Source: Nocardioides jiangsuensis
GTDB taxonomy: Bacteria > Actinomycetota > Actinomycetes > Propionibacteriales > Nocardioidaceae
Length of the DNA stretch: 64,000 nucleotides
Assembly (NCBI RefSeq): GCF_019679455.1
Contig: NZ_JAIEZQ010000003.1
Coordinates: 124,001 to 188,000 of the forward strand
Direction: 5' to 3'
In this document: piece by piece, positions 36,304 to 46,358 of the stretch
Numbering within the stretch: the stretch's first letter is position 1
Layout: each line of letters starts with the position of its first letter
Translations under genes and position numbers: made by a program
Notes under the pieces: model-generated
What the model was told of the DNA's origin: nothing
Databases searched by the model: none
Seen by the model: only the letters and a program-made list of their open reading frames with translations

Positions 36304-37769
36304 CCGCCCCCCAGCCCAGCCCGGGTCCTGGCCGCCGCGCCGCCACCCGGCGCGCGAGCGGGCCCAAGGAGCCCCGGACCCTCGACCGCGGCGCCGTCGC
36401 CGGCGGGGTCACGCTGCTGCTCGCGCTCGGCGCGGCCGGTGTCACCGCGGCCGTCGCCGGCACCGACCCGGCGGCGTCCACGTCGGCGAGCACCGTGCCG
36501 GTCGACCACGTGGTGAACGCGTGCCTGCGCGCCGGCTCCACACCCGGGTCCGACGCCGAGGTGCTCAGCCTGTCCGCGCCGCTGCCCGACCAGGACGGGC
36601 AGGGCACGGTCCGCTACGCCGCCGACGCTGACCTGGAGAAGGCCGACGGCCAGCAGGCCGCCCGCGGTGAGCTCGACACCCTCGACGCCGCCGGCCCCGG
36701 CCCCTCCGCCGCGGCGCTCGAGGCCGATGGAGCCATCGCCGCAGGTCGCGCGACCTGGCAGGTCGACGAGGGCGACGACGGCGTCTCCCTCGGCGTGCAG
36801 GAGTGCGGAGCGCCCCGCGGCGTGTGGTGGTTCACCGGCGCCGGCGCGGGGCTGGACCACCAGTCCGAGCTCGTGCTCACCAACGTCGACCCCGGTCCGG
36901 CGGTCGTGGACGTCACCGTGCACGGCCCCGACGGCACCGCCGACGACACCTCCACCCGCGGGATCACCGTGCCTCCCGGGGAGACCGTGCCGCTGCCGAT
37001 GGTCGAGGTGGCGCCCCAGGCCGAGGAGATCGCGGTCGGGGTGACCGCCTCCAAGGGCCGCGTGGTGGCCGCGGTGTCCGACGGCGTCGCGGCGGAGCCC
37101 GGCGCCGAGCCCGCCACCGACTGGCTCCCTGCCCAGTCCGCGCCGAGCCGGACCGTCCGCCTCGCCGGGATGCCCGTCCGGGCCGACCGCCGCACGCTCG
37201 TCGTCGCCAACCCCTCGGACCGCGAGGCGCTGGTCGACGTCGAGGTCGCGGGGGAGGGCGGCTCCTTCGCCCCGACCGAGGGCGCCCAGCTGCGCGTGCC
37301 CCCGGGCTCCGTGGTCAGCTCGGACCTGACCGACGCCGTCGGCCGGGAGGCCTCCGCGGTGGTGCTGCGGTCGAGCGTGCCCGTCACCGCCACCGTGCGG
37401 TCCACGAGCGGCGCGGACTCGTCGTACGCGGGCGCGGTGCTGCCGCTCGGCGGCCCCGGCGCCGCTCCCGTGGTGCCCGGCAACGACGCCGCGGTGGTGC
37501 TCACCGGCGGACCGGTGGCCGGCGGCGCCGCGGTGGTGGCCTACCGGGACGACGGCTCGGAGGTGGACTCGACCCGGATGCAGCTGCAGGCCCGGGCGAC
37601 CGCGCTCTGGGACGTGCCGAGGAAGGCGGACTACGTGGTGGTCACGCCGCAGGGGGCGGGCGTGTTCGGCGGACTCGTGCTGGACGGGGACGACGGCCTC
37701 GCCCAGGTGCCGCTCCGCCCGCTGCCGGTGGAGCTGCGGATGCCGGTGGTCGAGCCCGCGCTTCGCTAG
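36300..37769 (+). CDS. DUF5719 family exported protein
   Basis: A 489-residue protein with one N-terminal membrane helix (about 31-55) after a basic, Pro-rich cytosolic start, then an exported beta-rich domain with repeated V-x-x-N-P-S-D patterns, as in DUF5719. A VVHKxx-type catalytic site is not seen. Function unknown; it is coupled to the GT2 membrane protein (4-bp overlap) and conserved beside it, so a role in the same glycan assembly is likely. Its TAG stop shares CTAG (37766-37769) with the stop of the convergent zincin-like gene. Confidence 0.8.
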   Translation: MTAPQPSPGPGRRAATRRASGPKEPRTLDRGAVAGGVTLLLALGAAGVTAAVAGTDPAASTSASTVPVDHVVNACLRAGSTPGSDAEVLSLSAPLPDQDGQGTVRYAADADLEKADGQQAARGELDTLDAAGPGPSAAALEADGAIAAGRATWQVDEGDDGVSLGVQECGAPRGVWWFTGAGAGLDHQSELVLTNVDPGPAVVDVTVHGPDGTADDTSTRGITVPPGETVPLPMVEVAPQAEEIAVGVTASKGRVVAAVSDGVAAEPGAEPATDWLPAQSAPSRTVRLAGMPVRADRRTLVVANPSDREALVDVEVAGEGGSFAPTEGAQLRVPPGSVVSSDLTDAVGREASAVVLRSSVPVTATVRSTSGADSSYAGAVLPLGGPGAAPVVPGNDAAVVLTGGPVAGGAAVVAYRDDGSEVDSTRMQLQARATALWDVPRKADYVVVTPQGAGVFGGLVLDGDDGLAQVPLRPLPVELRMPVVEPALR

Positions 37770-38224
37770 TCCGCGTCGTACCTCGGGTCGATCTCCTCGG
37801 GAGAACGGCCCAGCAGCTCCGACACCTGCTCGACCAGCACGGTCAGCACCAGCGCGGCCAGGTCCGACCGGGTCTCGCAGCGCAGCTCGATCGGCCGCCG
37901 GAAGAGCACCAGCCGGGTCGGTTCCTTGCCGGAGGCGCGCACCAGCGAGGCCAGCGGGACCGTGGGGGCGTCCCAGTCGTCGGGGACGATCGGGGTCTCC
38001 TCGACGGCGAACTCGATCAGCCCGAGCTCGTCGTGCCAGCGGGCCTCCAGGTCGTGGACCACGCCGAGCACGATCGCGTCGAAGACCTCCGGCGGGGTGC
38101 GCACCCCGGGTACGCCGCCGGGGGAGAGGGGGCCGGGGAGCACCGCCGGCCCGCGCATGCCGCGCCCGCGGCGGTCGCGGCGCCGGCCGCTGCGCCGCCC
38201 GACCGGACCTCCCGTTGCCGTCAC
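37766..38224 (-). CDS. Zincin-like metallopeptidase family protein, degenerate active site
   Basis: A 152-residue protein of the family annotated as metallopeptidase (positional counterpart of Rv3259). The fold's core (DDWDAPTVPLASLVRASG, then RLVLFRRPIELRCETRSDLAALVLTVLVEQVSELLG) is recognisable, but the HExxH zinc motif reads V-E-Q-V-S, keeping only the Glu. It should therefore lack zinc-dependent activity. The N-terminus is Arg/Gly-rich. GTG 38224 is backed by TAGGCT (38232-38237 on the plus strand) ending 7 nt upstream. The stop codon shares bases with the convergent DUF5719 stop. Confidence 0.8.
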   Translation of the reverse strand: MTATGGPVGRRSGRRRDRRGRGMRGPAVLPGPLSPGGVPGVRTPPEVFDAIVLGVVHDLEARWHDELGLIEFAVEETPIVPDDWDAPTVPLASLVRASGKEPTRLVLFRRPIELRCETRSDLAALVLTVLVEQVSELLGRSPEEIDPRYDAD

Positions 38225-38273
38225 GACCGCGAGCCTAGTCGCCGGTGGGGGACGCAGGAGGTACCGTCTGCCT

Positions 38274-38654
38274 GTGAGTTCTGCCCGTCGTTGTTCGCGT
38301 ACCGCCTGCGCGCGCCCGGCCGTGGCCACGCTGACCTACGTCTACTCCGACCAGACCGCGGTCCTCGGGCCCCTGGCCACCTTCGCCGAGCCCCATGCCT
38401 ACGACCTGTGCGAGGCGCACAGCGAGCGGCTGAGCGCCCCGCGGGGCTGGGAGATCCTCCGGCTCGCACCGGACCCGGACGCGCTCGGTCCCTCCAGCGA
38501 CGACCTGCTCGCCCTCGCCGACGCGGTGCGTGAGGCCGCGCGCCCCCTCCCGCCGCGGGAGGACGCCGGGCAGGCGGTCGGCCTGGCCCGGGAGACCGGC
38601 CGCGAGGTGGGCCGCCGCGGCCACCTGCGGGTGCTGCGTTCCCCCGACAGCTGA
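38274..38654 (+). CDS. DUF3499 family protein
   Basis: A 126-residue cytosolic protein of DUF3499 (Rv3258c counterpart). The N-terminal CSRTACARPAVATLTYVYSD, the LATFAEPHAYDLCEAH segment (Cys-x4-Cys and Cys-x2-His, which could bind zinc) and a Pro-rich end are characteristic. Function unknown. GTG 38274 is preceded by TACCGT (38262-38267), 6 nt away, the leaderless pattern; an AGGAG at about 38257 is too far to be a good ribosome site. Divergent from the zincin-like gene; the two -10 boxes lie 24 bp apart. Confidence 0.87.
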   Translation: MSSARRCSRTACARPAVATLTYVYSDQTAVLGPLATFAEPHAYDLCEAHSERLSAPRGWEILRLAPDPDALGPSSDDLLALADAVREAARPLPPREDAGQAVGLARETGREVGRRGHLRVLRSPDS

Positions 38655-38683
38655 GACCGCCGACGCCCGATAGGGTCGTGACC

Positions 38684-40057
38684 ATGCCTGCCACCACGGA
38701 CCCCGCCAACCTCGCCGCGGTCTTCAAGGCGTACGACGTCCGCGGCACCGTCCCGGACCAGGTCGACGAGTCCCTCGCCCGCGCCACGGGCAACGCCTTC
38801 GTCACGGTCACCGGTGCCGCCGGGGGCTCCGTCGCGGTCGGGCACGACATGCGACCCTCCTCGCCGGGCATGGCCGCCGCCTTCGCCGAGGGGGCCGCCG
38901 AGGCCGGTGCCGACGTCGTCCTCATCGGCCTCGCCTCCACCGACCAGCTCTACTTCGCGTCGGGCAGGCTCGGCGTCCCCGGCGCGATGTTCACCGCGAG
39001 CCACAACCCCGCGCAGTACAACGGGATCAAGATGTGCCGCGCCTACGCGGTGCCCGTCGGCATGCAGACCGGGCTGGCGGAGATCCGCGACCTGGTCGCC
39101 GCGGGCGCGCGCACCGTGGCCCCGCGACGGGGGACGGTCTCGGAGTCCGACGTGCTGGCCGACTACGCCGCCCACCTGCTCACCCTGGCCCCGGTGCGCG
39201 GCCGGCGGCTGACCGTCGTGGTCGACGCCGGCAACGGGATGGCCGGGCACACCGCCCCCGCCGTCTTCGAGAAGCTCGACGTCGACCTGGTGCCGATGTA
39301 CTTCGAGCTCGACGGCAGCTTCCCGAACCACGAGGCGAACCCGATCGAGCCCGAGAACCTGCGCGACCTGCAGGCACGGGTGCGGGAGACCGGCGCCGAC
39401 ATCGGCCTGGCGTTCGACGGCGACGCCGACCGCTGCTTCCTCGTCGACGAGCGCGGCGAGCTGGTCAGCCCCTCGGTCCTCACCGCGCTGATCGCCGCCC
39501 GCGAGCTGGCCAAGGAGCCCGGGTCGACGGTGATCCACAACCTGATCACCTCCCGGGCCGTGCCCGAGATCATCACCGAGCGGGGCGGCACGCCGGTCCG
39601 CACCCGGGTGGGCCACTCGTTCATCAAGACCACGATGGCCGAGTCCGGGGCGGTCTTCGGCGGTGAGCACTCCGGGCACTTCTACTTCCGGGACTTCTGG
39701 CGCGCCGACTCGGGGATGCTCGCGGCGCTGCACGCGCTCGCCGCGCTCGCGGAGTACCCCGGCCCGCTGTCCGGGCTCCTCGCCGAGTACTCCCGCTACG
39801 CCGCCTCCGGCGAGATCAACTCCACCGTGGCCGACCAGGCCGCGGCCGTCGCGCGCATCGAGCAGGCGTACGGCGGCGTGGACGGGGTGGCCGTGGACCA
39901 CCTCGACGGCCTCACCGTCACCCACCCCGACTGGTGGTTCAACGTGCGCGCGTCGAACACCGAGCCGCTGCTCCGGCTGAACGCCGAGGGCAAGGACGTG
40001 GCGACGATGAGCCAGATCCGCGACGATGTCCTCACCATGATCAGGAGTGACGCATGA
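38684..40057 (+). CDS. manB: Phosphomannomutase/phosphoglucomutase
   Basis: A 457-residue alpha-D-phosphohexomutase that interconverts mannose-6-phosphate and mannose-1-phosphate. The phosphoserine loop TASHNP, metal loop DGDADR, sugar loop GEHSGH and phosphate site RASNTEP are all intact. ATG 38684 is supported by TAGGGT (38671-38676) ending 7 nt upstream; the GTG at 38678 would leave almost no leader to the -10. It feeds the ManC-like enzyme. Its stop overlaps the start of the small Trm112-like gene (ATGA). Confidence 0.95.
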   Translation: MPATTDPANLAAVFKAYDVRGTVPDQVDESLARATGNAFVTVTGAAGGSVAVGHDMRPSSPGMAAAFAEGAAEAGADVVLIGLASTDQLYFASGRLGVPGAMFTASHNPAQYNGIKMCRAYAVPVGMQTGLAEIRDLVAAGARTVAPRRGTVSESDVLADYAAHLLTLAPVRGRRLTVVVDAGNGMAGHTAPAVFEKLDVDLVPMYFELDGSFPNHEANPIEPENLRDLQARVRETGADIGLAFDGDADRCFLVDERGELVSPSVLTALIAARELAKEPGSTVIHNLITSRAVPEIITERGGTPVRTRVGHSFIKTTMAESGAVFGGEHSGHFYFRDFWRADSGMLAALHALAALAEYPGPLSGLLAEYSRYAASGEINSTVADQAAAVARIEQAYGGVDGVAVDHLDGLTVTHPDWWFNVRASNTEPLLRLNAEGKDVATMSQIRDDVLTMIRSDA

Positions 40058-40230
40058 ACCTCGACCCCGCCCTGCTGGAGATCATCGTCTGCCCGGCGTG
40101 CCACGGCGCGCTCGCCGTGGACGACGCCGCGCAGGAGCTCGCGTGCACGTCCTGCGGGCTCACCTACCCCGTCCGTGACGACATCCCGGTGCTCCTCGTC
40201 GACGAGGCCCGCAAGCCCGACCGCGCGTGA
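40054..40230 (+). CDS. Small Trm112-family zinc-ribbon protein
   Basis: A 58-residue protein (MNLDPALLEIIVCPAC start) with Cys-x2-Cys near residues 13-16 and Cys-x2-Cys near 31-34, then GLTYPVRDDIPVLL, the Trm112/YcaR pattern. Such proteins activate methyltransferases or similar enzymes. It overlaps manB by ATGA and its stop overlaps the SIS gene start by one base (TGATG), so the three form one tightly coupled operon. It is too short for most gene callers' cut-offs. Confidence 0.88.
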   Translation: MNLDPALLEIIVCPACHGALAVDDAAQELACTSCGLTYPVRDDIPVLLVDEARKPDRA

Positions 40231-41267
40231 TGGCCGGCTTCTTCGACGACACGCGCCTCGACGACGAGGACGCGCTCGAGCAGGCGGACGCCGTGCTCCG
40301 GCCGCTCGCCGAGGCGGGTGCACGGGTGCGCCGGGAGGCCGGCGGGGCCGCGGAGGCGATCGAGGCCGCGGTGACCGCTTTCGGGGACGACCGGCCGCGC
40401 GCGATCGTCGCCGCCGGTCCCGACTCCAGGCTGCTGCGCGCGGTGCTCGAGCCCTGGTGCCCGGTGCCGTTCGTGGCGTGGCCGGGGCCGAGCCTGCCCG
40501 GCTGGGCCGGGACGCTGGACCTGGTGGTCGTGCTCGCCCCCGACGGCGGCGACTCCGGCACCGCCTCGGCGGTGTCCGAGGCGGTCCGGCGCGGCTGCTC
40601 GCTCGCGGTGGCCTGCCCGTCGCGCAGCGTCGTGGCCGAGCACGCGGAGGGCCGCCACAGCACGATCCTGCCGGTGTCCGCCGGTGACCAGCTCGCCACC
40701 GCCGTGGTGATGCTGGAGTTCCTCAACCGGCTCGACCTCGGCCCGGAGACCGACCCGGAGGCGGTCGCGACCGCCCTGGACGACGTGGCGATCGAGTGCT
40801 CGCCGTACCGCGACCAGTCGGTGAACCAGGCCAAGATGCTGGCCATCGCGCTCGCCGACTCGGTGCCGCTGGTGTGGGGCGGGTCGGTGCTCGCCGCGCG
40901 GGCCGCGCGCCGGGTGGCGGAGTCGATCCGCCGGGCCAGCGGCCGCGCCGCGCTCGCCGCCGACGCCGAGCACCTGCTGCCGGTCATCACGGCCGCCCCG
41001 GCGCGGGACGTCTTCGCCGACCCGTTCTCGGACGCCGAGGAGACCGACCGCCGCCCGACGCTGGTGATCCTCGACGACGGCTCCGCCGACGCGCTGGTGC
41101 GCGAGCAGCGCGGCCGCCTGGTCGCCGCCGCCGAGGCGCGCGACGTCCGGGTCGAGACGCTGGCCACCGAGGCGGCCAACGACGTGGCCCGCTACGCGGC
41201 GCTGCTGGCCACCGGCACCTTCGCCTCGGCGTATCTGGGCGTGGGGCTCGGCCTGCAGCCCCGCTAG
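40230..41267 (+). CDS. SIS domain protein (phosphoglucose/phosphomannose isomerase-like, TobH type)
   Basis: A 345-residue protein with an N-terminal SIS-like sugar-phosphate domain (about 40-180) and the C-terminal domain of bifunctional phosphoglucose/phosphomannose isomerases. Motifs such as IVAAGPDSRL and VPFVAWPGPSLPGWAG are recognisable, as are a Ser/Thr patch (CPSRSV) and QAKMLAIALADSVPL. It corresponds to Rv3256c beside manB. Because no manA gene is present after it, it could supply mannose-6-phosphate, but this is inference. The ATG shares a base with the preceding stop. Confidence 0.8.
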   Translation: MAGFFDDTRLDDEDALEQADAVLRPLAEAGARVRREAGGAAEAIEAAVTAFGDDRPRAIVAAGPDSRLLRAVLEPWCPVPFVAWPGPSLPGWAGTLDLVVVLAPDGGDSGTASAVSEAVRRGCSLAVACPSRSVVAEHAEGRHSTILPVSAGDQLATAVVMLEFLNRLDLGPETDPEAVATALDDVAIECSPYRDQSVNQAKMLAIALADSVPLVWGGSVLAARAARRVAESIRRASGRAALAADAEHLLPVITAAPARDVFADPFSDAEETDRRPTLVILDDGSADALVREQRGRLVAAAEARDVRVETLATEAANDVARYAALLATGTFASAYLGVGLGLQPR

Positions 41268-41279
41268 TCTGTCGAGGCC

Positions 41280-41311
41280 GACCGGGCGCGTGACGACGCG
41301 CCGACCCGGTC
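41280..41311. terminator. Terminator hairpin after SIS gene
   Basis: GACCGGG (41280-41286) pairs with CCCGGTC (41305-41311), and inside CGCGT (41287-41291) pairs with ACGCG (41296-41300), loop GACG, with a 4-nt bulge. It separates the manB operon from the CDF transporter. Confidence 0.55.
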
Positions 41312-41366
41312 GCGCGGCACCCCCACCCGCTTGCACGACCCACCCCGACAGAGAAGAGAGCGCTCG

Positions 41367-42350
41367 ATGGCAGCCGACGGCGGCACCAAGGCAGTAGTGG
41401 CGGCGTTGCTCGCCAACACGGGCATCGCGGTCCTGAAGTTCCTCGCGTTCCTGCTGACGCGGTCCTCCTCGATGCTGGCCGAGTCGGTCCACTCGGTCGC
41501 CGACGCCGGCAACCAGGGGCTGCTGCTGCTCGGCGGCAAGCGCGCCCAGCGCGAGGCGACGCCGCAGCACCCCTTCGGGTTCGGCCGCGAGCGCTACATC
41601 TACTCGTTCATCGTCGCGATCGTGCTGTTCTCCGTCGGTGGCCTCTTCGCGCTCTACGAGGCGTACCACAAGTACCACTCGATCCACGCCGGCGAGCCCA
41701 ACGAGCTGCTCGAGGGCCGCTGGTGGTGGGTGCCGCTCGCGGTGCTGACCGGCGCGATCGTGCTGGAGTCGTTCTCGTTCCGCACCGCGATCGTCGAGGC
41801 GAACAAGGTCCGTGGCACCGCGACGTGGCCGAGCTTCATCCGCCGCGCCAAGTCGCCCGAGCTCCCGGTGATCCTCCTCGAGGACGCCGCAGCCCTCCTG
41901 GGCCTGGTGTTCGCGCTGATCGGCGTGGGGCTGTCGCTGCTGACCGGCAACGCCTACTGGGACGTCGTCGGTACGACGGCCATCGGCCTGCTCCTGGTGG
42001 CGGTCGCCATCGTGCTCGCGATCGAGACCAAGAGCCTGCTCCTCGGTGAGGCCGCCACACCCGCCGCCCAGCGCAAGATCCTCTCCGCCCTGGAGGGCAC
42101 CTCGGGCATCGAGCGGGTCATCCACATGAAGACGCTGCACCTGGGCCCGGAGGAGCTGCTCGTCGCGGTCAAGGCCGGGGTCGCGCGCGACGCCGACGCC
42201 GGCCGGGTGGCCACCAGCATCGACGACGCCGAGCGCGCCATCCGGCAGGCCGAGCCGACCGCCCAGGTGATCTACATCGAGCCCGACATCTACGTCGCGG
42301 GGCACGTGCCGGAGGCCCGCCCGGAGCCCCCGGCTCCCGCCGCCCACTGA
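41367..42350 (+). CDS. Cation diffusion facilitator family transporter
   Basis: A 327-residue CDF antiporter for divalent metals (zinc, iron, manganese or cobalt), six predicted membrane segments plus a C-terminal cytosolic domain (about 220-310). Site A is HSVADAGN (His-x3-Asp) in segment 2 and [10 protein letters not shown] in segment 5, where the usual His is Glu, so metal preference may differ from zinc-type members. ATG 41367 follows a GAGAAGAGAG purine run as ribosome site. It stands alone between two hairpins. Confidence 0.9.
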   Translation: MAADGGTKAVVAALLANTGIAVLKFLAFLLTRSSSMLAESVHSVADAGNQGLLLLGGKRAQREATPQHPFGFGRERYIYSFIVAIVLFSVGGLFALYEAYHKYHSIHAGEPNELLEGRWWWVPLAVLTGAIVLESFSFRTAIVEANKVRGTATWPSFIRRAKSPELPVILLEDAAALLGLVFALIGVGLSLLTGNAYWDVVGTTAIGLLLVAVAIVLAIETKSLLLGEAATPAAQRKILSALEGTSGIERVIHMKTLHLGPEELLVAVKAGVARDADAGRVATSIDDAERAIRQAEPTAQVIYIEPDIYVAGHVPEARPEPPAPAAH

Positions 42351-42386
42351 GCCCCCGCGGCCGGCGGCGGACCGGGCCGCTGCCCG

Positions 42387-42419
42387 GGTCGCGGCCCGCC
42401 TTCAGGCCCGCCCGCGACC
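42387..42419. terminator. Terminator hairpin after CDF gene
   Basis: GGTCGCGG (42387-42394) pairs with CCGCGACC (42412-42419). Within the loop GCC-ttca-GGC (42398-42407) can extend it. Lies in the 178-bp gap before ahcY. Confidence 0.5.
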
Positions 42420-42528
42420 GGGCCCATCCGGGTCCCCGGCCGCCGCGAACCGGTCTGGAACCCGGAGCCGCGGACGAGCCGCCCGCGACCGGTACCCTGG
42501 AACGGCTGACGACGAGATGAGGATGTTC

Positions 42529-43959
<1,431 letters not shown>

Positions 43960-43979
43960 GCACCACGACGGGACCACCG

Positions 43980-44015
43980 ATGACGGAGCTGACGGAGAGG
44001 GGGGAGGCGCGATGA
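43980..44015 (+). other. Possible 11-codon leader ORF overlapping mtrA start
   Basis: ATG at 43980 opens an 11-residue reading frame that ends in TGA at 44013-44015, overlapping the mtrA ATG (ATGA). It carries the mtrA ribosome site (GGAGAGGGGGGAGG) inside it. It could couple mtrA translation to a leader peptide, but there is no evidence it is translated. Confidence 0.25.
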
Positions 44016-44704
44016 CCGAGACGGGCAACCGGGGACGGGTCCTCGTCGTCGACGACGACGCGGCACTGGCCGAGATGCTGACGATCGTGCTGCGCAACGA
44101 GGGCTTCGAGCCCAAGGTGTGCCCGACCGGCGACCAGGCCCTCTCCGACTTCCGCGGCTTCCGTCCCGACGTGGTCCTGCTCGACCTGATGCTGCCCGGC
44201 AAGGACGGCATCGACGTGTGCAAGGAGCTCCGGGCCGAGTCCGGCGTCCCGATCGTGATGCTCACCGCCAAGAGCGACACGATCGACGTCGTCGTCGGGC
44301 TCGAGTCCGGGGCCGACGACTACGTCGTCAAGCCGTTCAAGCCCAAGGAGCTCGTCGCCCGGGTCCGTGCCCGGGTCCGGCGCTTCGAGGAGCCCGGGCA
44401 GGAGGCGCTGTCGATCGGCGACCTCAGCATCGACGTCGCCGGGCACCGGGTGACCCGCGGCGACACCCCGATCTCGCTCACCCCGCTCGAGTTCGACCTG
44501 CTCGTGTGCCTGGCCCGCAAGCCCTGGCAGGTGTTCACCCGCGAGGTGCTGCTCGAGCAGGTCTGGGGCTACCGCCACGCGGCGGACACCCGGCTGGTCA
44601 ACGTGCACGTCCAGCGGCTCCGCTCGAAGGTGGAGCACGACCCGGAGAACCCCGAGATCGTGGTCACGGTGAGGGGTGTCGGGTACAAGGCCGGCACGGA
44701 CTAG
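44012..44704 (+). CDS. mtrA: Two-component response regulator MtrA
   Basis: A 230-residue OmpR-type regulator. The receiver (1-120) has Asp58 as phospho-acceptor (LLDLMLPG), DD near residues 15-16, and the Lys of VVKPFKP; the winged helix domain (about 135-228) is intact. MtrA regulates cell-wall, division and chromosome-replication genes in actinobacteria. The strong GGAGAGGGGGGAGG site precedes the ATG. It is followed by mtrB (16-bp gap) and lpqB, the conserved three-gene operon. Confidence 0.97.
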   Translation: MTETGNRGRVLVVDDDAALAEMLTIVLRNEGFEPKVCPTGDQALSDFRGFRPDVVLLDLMLPGKDGIDVCKELRAESGVPIVMLTAKSDTIDVVVGLESGADDYVVKPFKPKELVARVRARVRRFEEPGQEALSIGDLSIDVAGHRVTRGDTPISLTPLEFDLLVCLARKPWQVFTREVLLEQVWGYRHAADTRLVNVHVQRLRSKVEHDPENPEIVVTVRGVGYKAGTD

Positions 44705-44720
44705 GCGCCGGAGCGTCCCC

Positions 44721-46358
44721 GTGAGACTCGCAGGACCGATCCGCAGGGCCGCCACGTTCTGGCGACGGTCCATCCAGGCACGCGTGGTGGTCAGCACGCT
44801 GCTGCTCTCCGCGGCGGTGGTCACCCTGGTCGGCTGGTTCCTGCTGCGCCAGATCACCGACGGCCTGGTCGCGGGCAAGACCTCCGCGTCGGTGGCCGAC
44901 GCCACCCGCGGCGCCTACGAGGCGCAGGTGCGGCTCGAGGCCAGCGGCACCGAGTTCGACTCCGGCACCCAGCTGGCGCAGCTGGTGGCCAGCATCGTCG
45001 CCCGCGGCGACGTCCAGGGGTACGACGTGGTGCTCGACGGCCCGGTCCCGGGCAGCACCCAGGGTCTCGCGACCGGCAGCGGCACCCGCTTCTCGCCCGA
45101 CATCTCCACCGACTCCGTCCCGGCCCGGCTGCGCGAGGTCGTGGAGAGCACGCCCGGCACGTCGTGGACCTACGCCCCGATCCGCTACCAGAGCGACTCC
45201 GGCATCCCCACCGTGCCGGGGATCGTGGCCGGCTCCCAGATCACCCTGCCCTCCGACGGCGGCACCTACGCGCTCTACTACCTCTTCCCGATGACCGAGC
45301 AACAGGAGACGCTGTCGCTGGTGCGCCGGGCCCTGCTCACCGGCGGCGTGCTGCTGCTGCTGCTCGTGGGCGGCCTGACCTGGCTGGTGACCCGGCAGGT
45401 GGTCACCCCGGTGCGGCTCGCGCGCCGGGTCGCCGAGCGGCTCGCGTCCGGCCGGCTCGAGGAGCGCATGCACGTCCGCGGGGACGACGACATCGCCCGC
45501 CTCGGCACCTCGTTCAACCAGATGGCGGCGAGCCTGCAGAAGCAGATCCGGCAGCTCGAGGAGCTGTCCCGGGTGCAGCGCCGGTTCGTCTCCGACGTCT
45601 CGCACGAGCTGCGCACGCCGCTGACCACGGTGCGCATGGCCGGCGACGTCCTGTACGACGCCCGCGAGCGCTTCGACCCGGTCACCGCGCGCTCCGCGGA
45701 GCTGCTGCAGAAGGAGCTCGACCGGTTCGAGCTCCTGCTCACCGACCTGCTCGAGATCAGCCGCTTCGACGCCGGCGCGGCCGTGCTCGACCTGGAGGAC
45801 GTGAACCTCGTCGACCTCGCGCTGCGCGTGGCCGAGTCGACCAAGGCGCTCGCCGACCGCCGGGGAACCCGGGTCGTGGTGCACCGGCCGGACCAGCCGT
45901 GCGTCGCGGAGGTCGACGTACGCCGGGTGGAGCGGATCCTGCGCAACCTGTTCACCAACGCCATCGACTACGCCGACGGTCATGACGTCGACGTGCTGCT
46001 GGCCGCCAACGAGGACGCCACCGCGCTCGCGGTGCGCGACCACGGGATCGGCCTGGCGCAGGGCGAGTCGGCGATGGTCTTCAACCGGTTCTGGCGCGCC
46101 GACCCCGCCCGCGCGCGCACCACCGGGGGCACCGGGCTGGGGCTGTCCATCGCCCTGGAGGACGCCCACCTGCACGGTGGCTGGCTGCAGGCGTGGGGCG
46201 AGCCCGGCAACGGCGCACAGTTCCGGCTCACGCTGCCCCGCCGGGCCGGCGACCGGATCAGCCGGAGCCCGCTGTCGCTGGTGCCCGCCGACGCGGCCAC
46301 GGGCGGGGTCGGCGCCGGCTACGCCCGCCTGGACACCCCGAAGGCGAGGACGCCGTGA
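44721..46358 (+). CDS. mtrB: Sensor histidine kinase MtrB
   Basis: A 545-residue membrane kinase. Two helices (about 18-38 and 205-225) flank an exported sensor region; then a HAMP domain, His295 in FVSDVSHELRTPLTT, and the ATPase domain with N box NLFTNAIDYA and GTGLGLSIA. The C-terminal 40 residues are low in complexity. GTG 44721 is chosen because GGAG lies about 8 nt upstream and it begins with the basic membrane-proximal segment; the upstream GTG at 44676 lies inside mtrA. The stop overlaps the lpqB start (GTGA). Confidence 0.95.
   Translation: MRLAGPIRRAATFWRRSIQARVVVSTLLLSAAVVTLVGWFLLRQITDGLVAGKTSASVADATRGAYEAQVRLEASGTEFDSGTQLAQLVASIVARGDVQGYDVVLDGPVPGSTQGLATGSGTRFSPDISTDSVPARLREVVESTPGTSWTYAPIRYQSDSGIPTVPGIVAGSQITLPSDGGTYALYYLFPMTEQQETLSLVRRALLTGGVLLLLLVGGLTWLVTRQVVTPVRLARRVAERLASGRLEERMHVRGDDDIARLGTSFNQMAASLQKQIRQLEELSRVQRRFVSDVSHELRTPLTTVRMAGDVLYDARERFDPVTARSAELLQKELDRFELLLTDLLEISRFDAGAAVLDLEDVNLVDLALRVAESTKALADRRGTRVVVHRPDQPCVAEVDVRRVERILRNLFTNAIDYADGHDVDVLLAANEDATALAVRDHGIGLAQGESAMVFNRFWRADPARARTTGGTGLGLSIALEDAHLHGGWLQAWGEPGNGAQFRLTLPRRAGDRISRSPLSLVPADAATGGVGAGYARLDTPKARTP

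Noticed and set aside
42351-42528. SAH riboswitch before ahcY
   Set aside because: The predicted leader is only about 24 nt and the SAH aptamer core is not visible; the hairpins upstream look like a terminator of the CDF gene.
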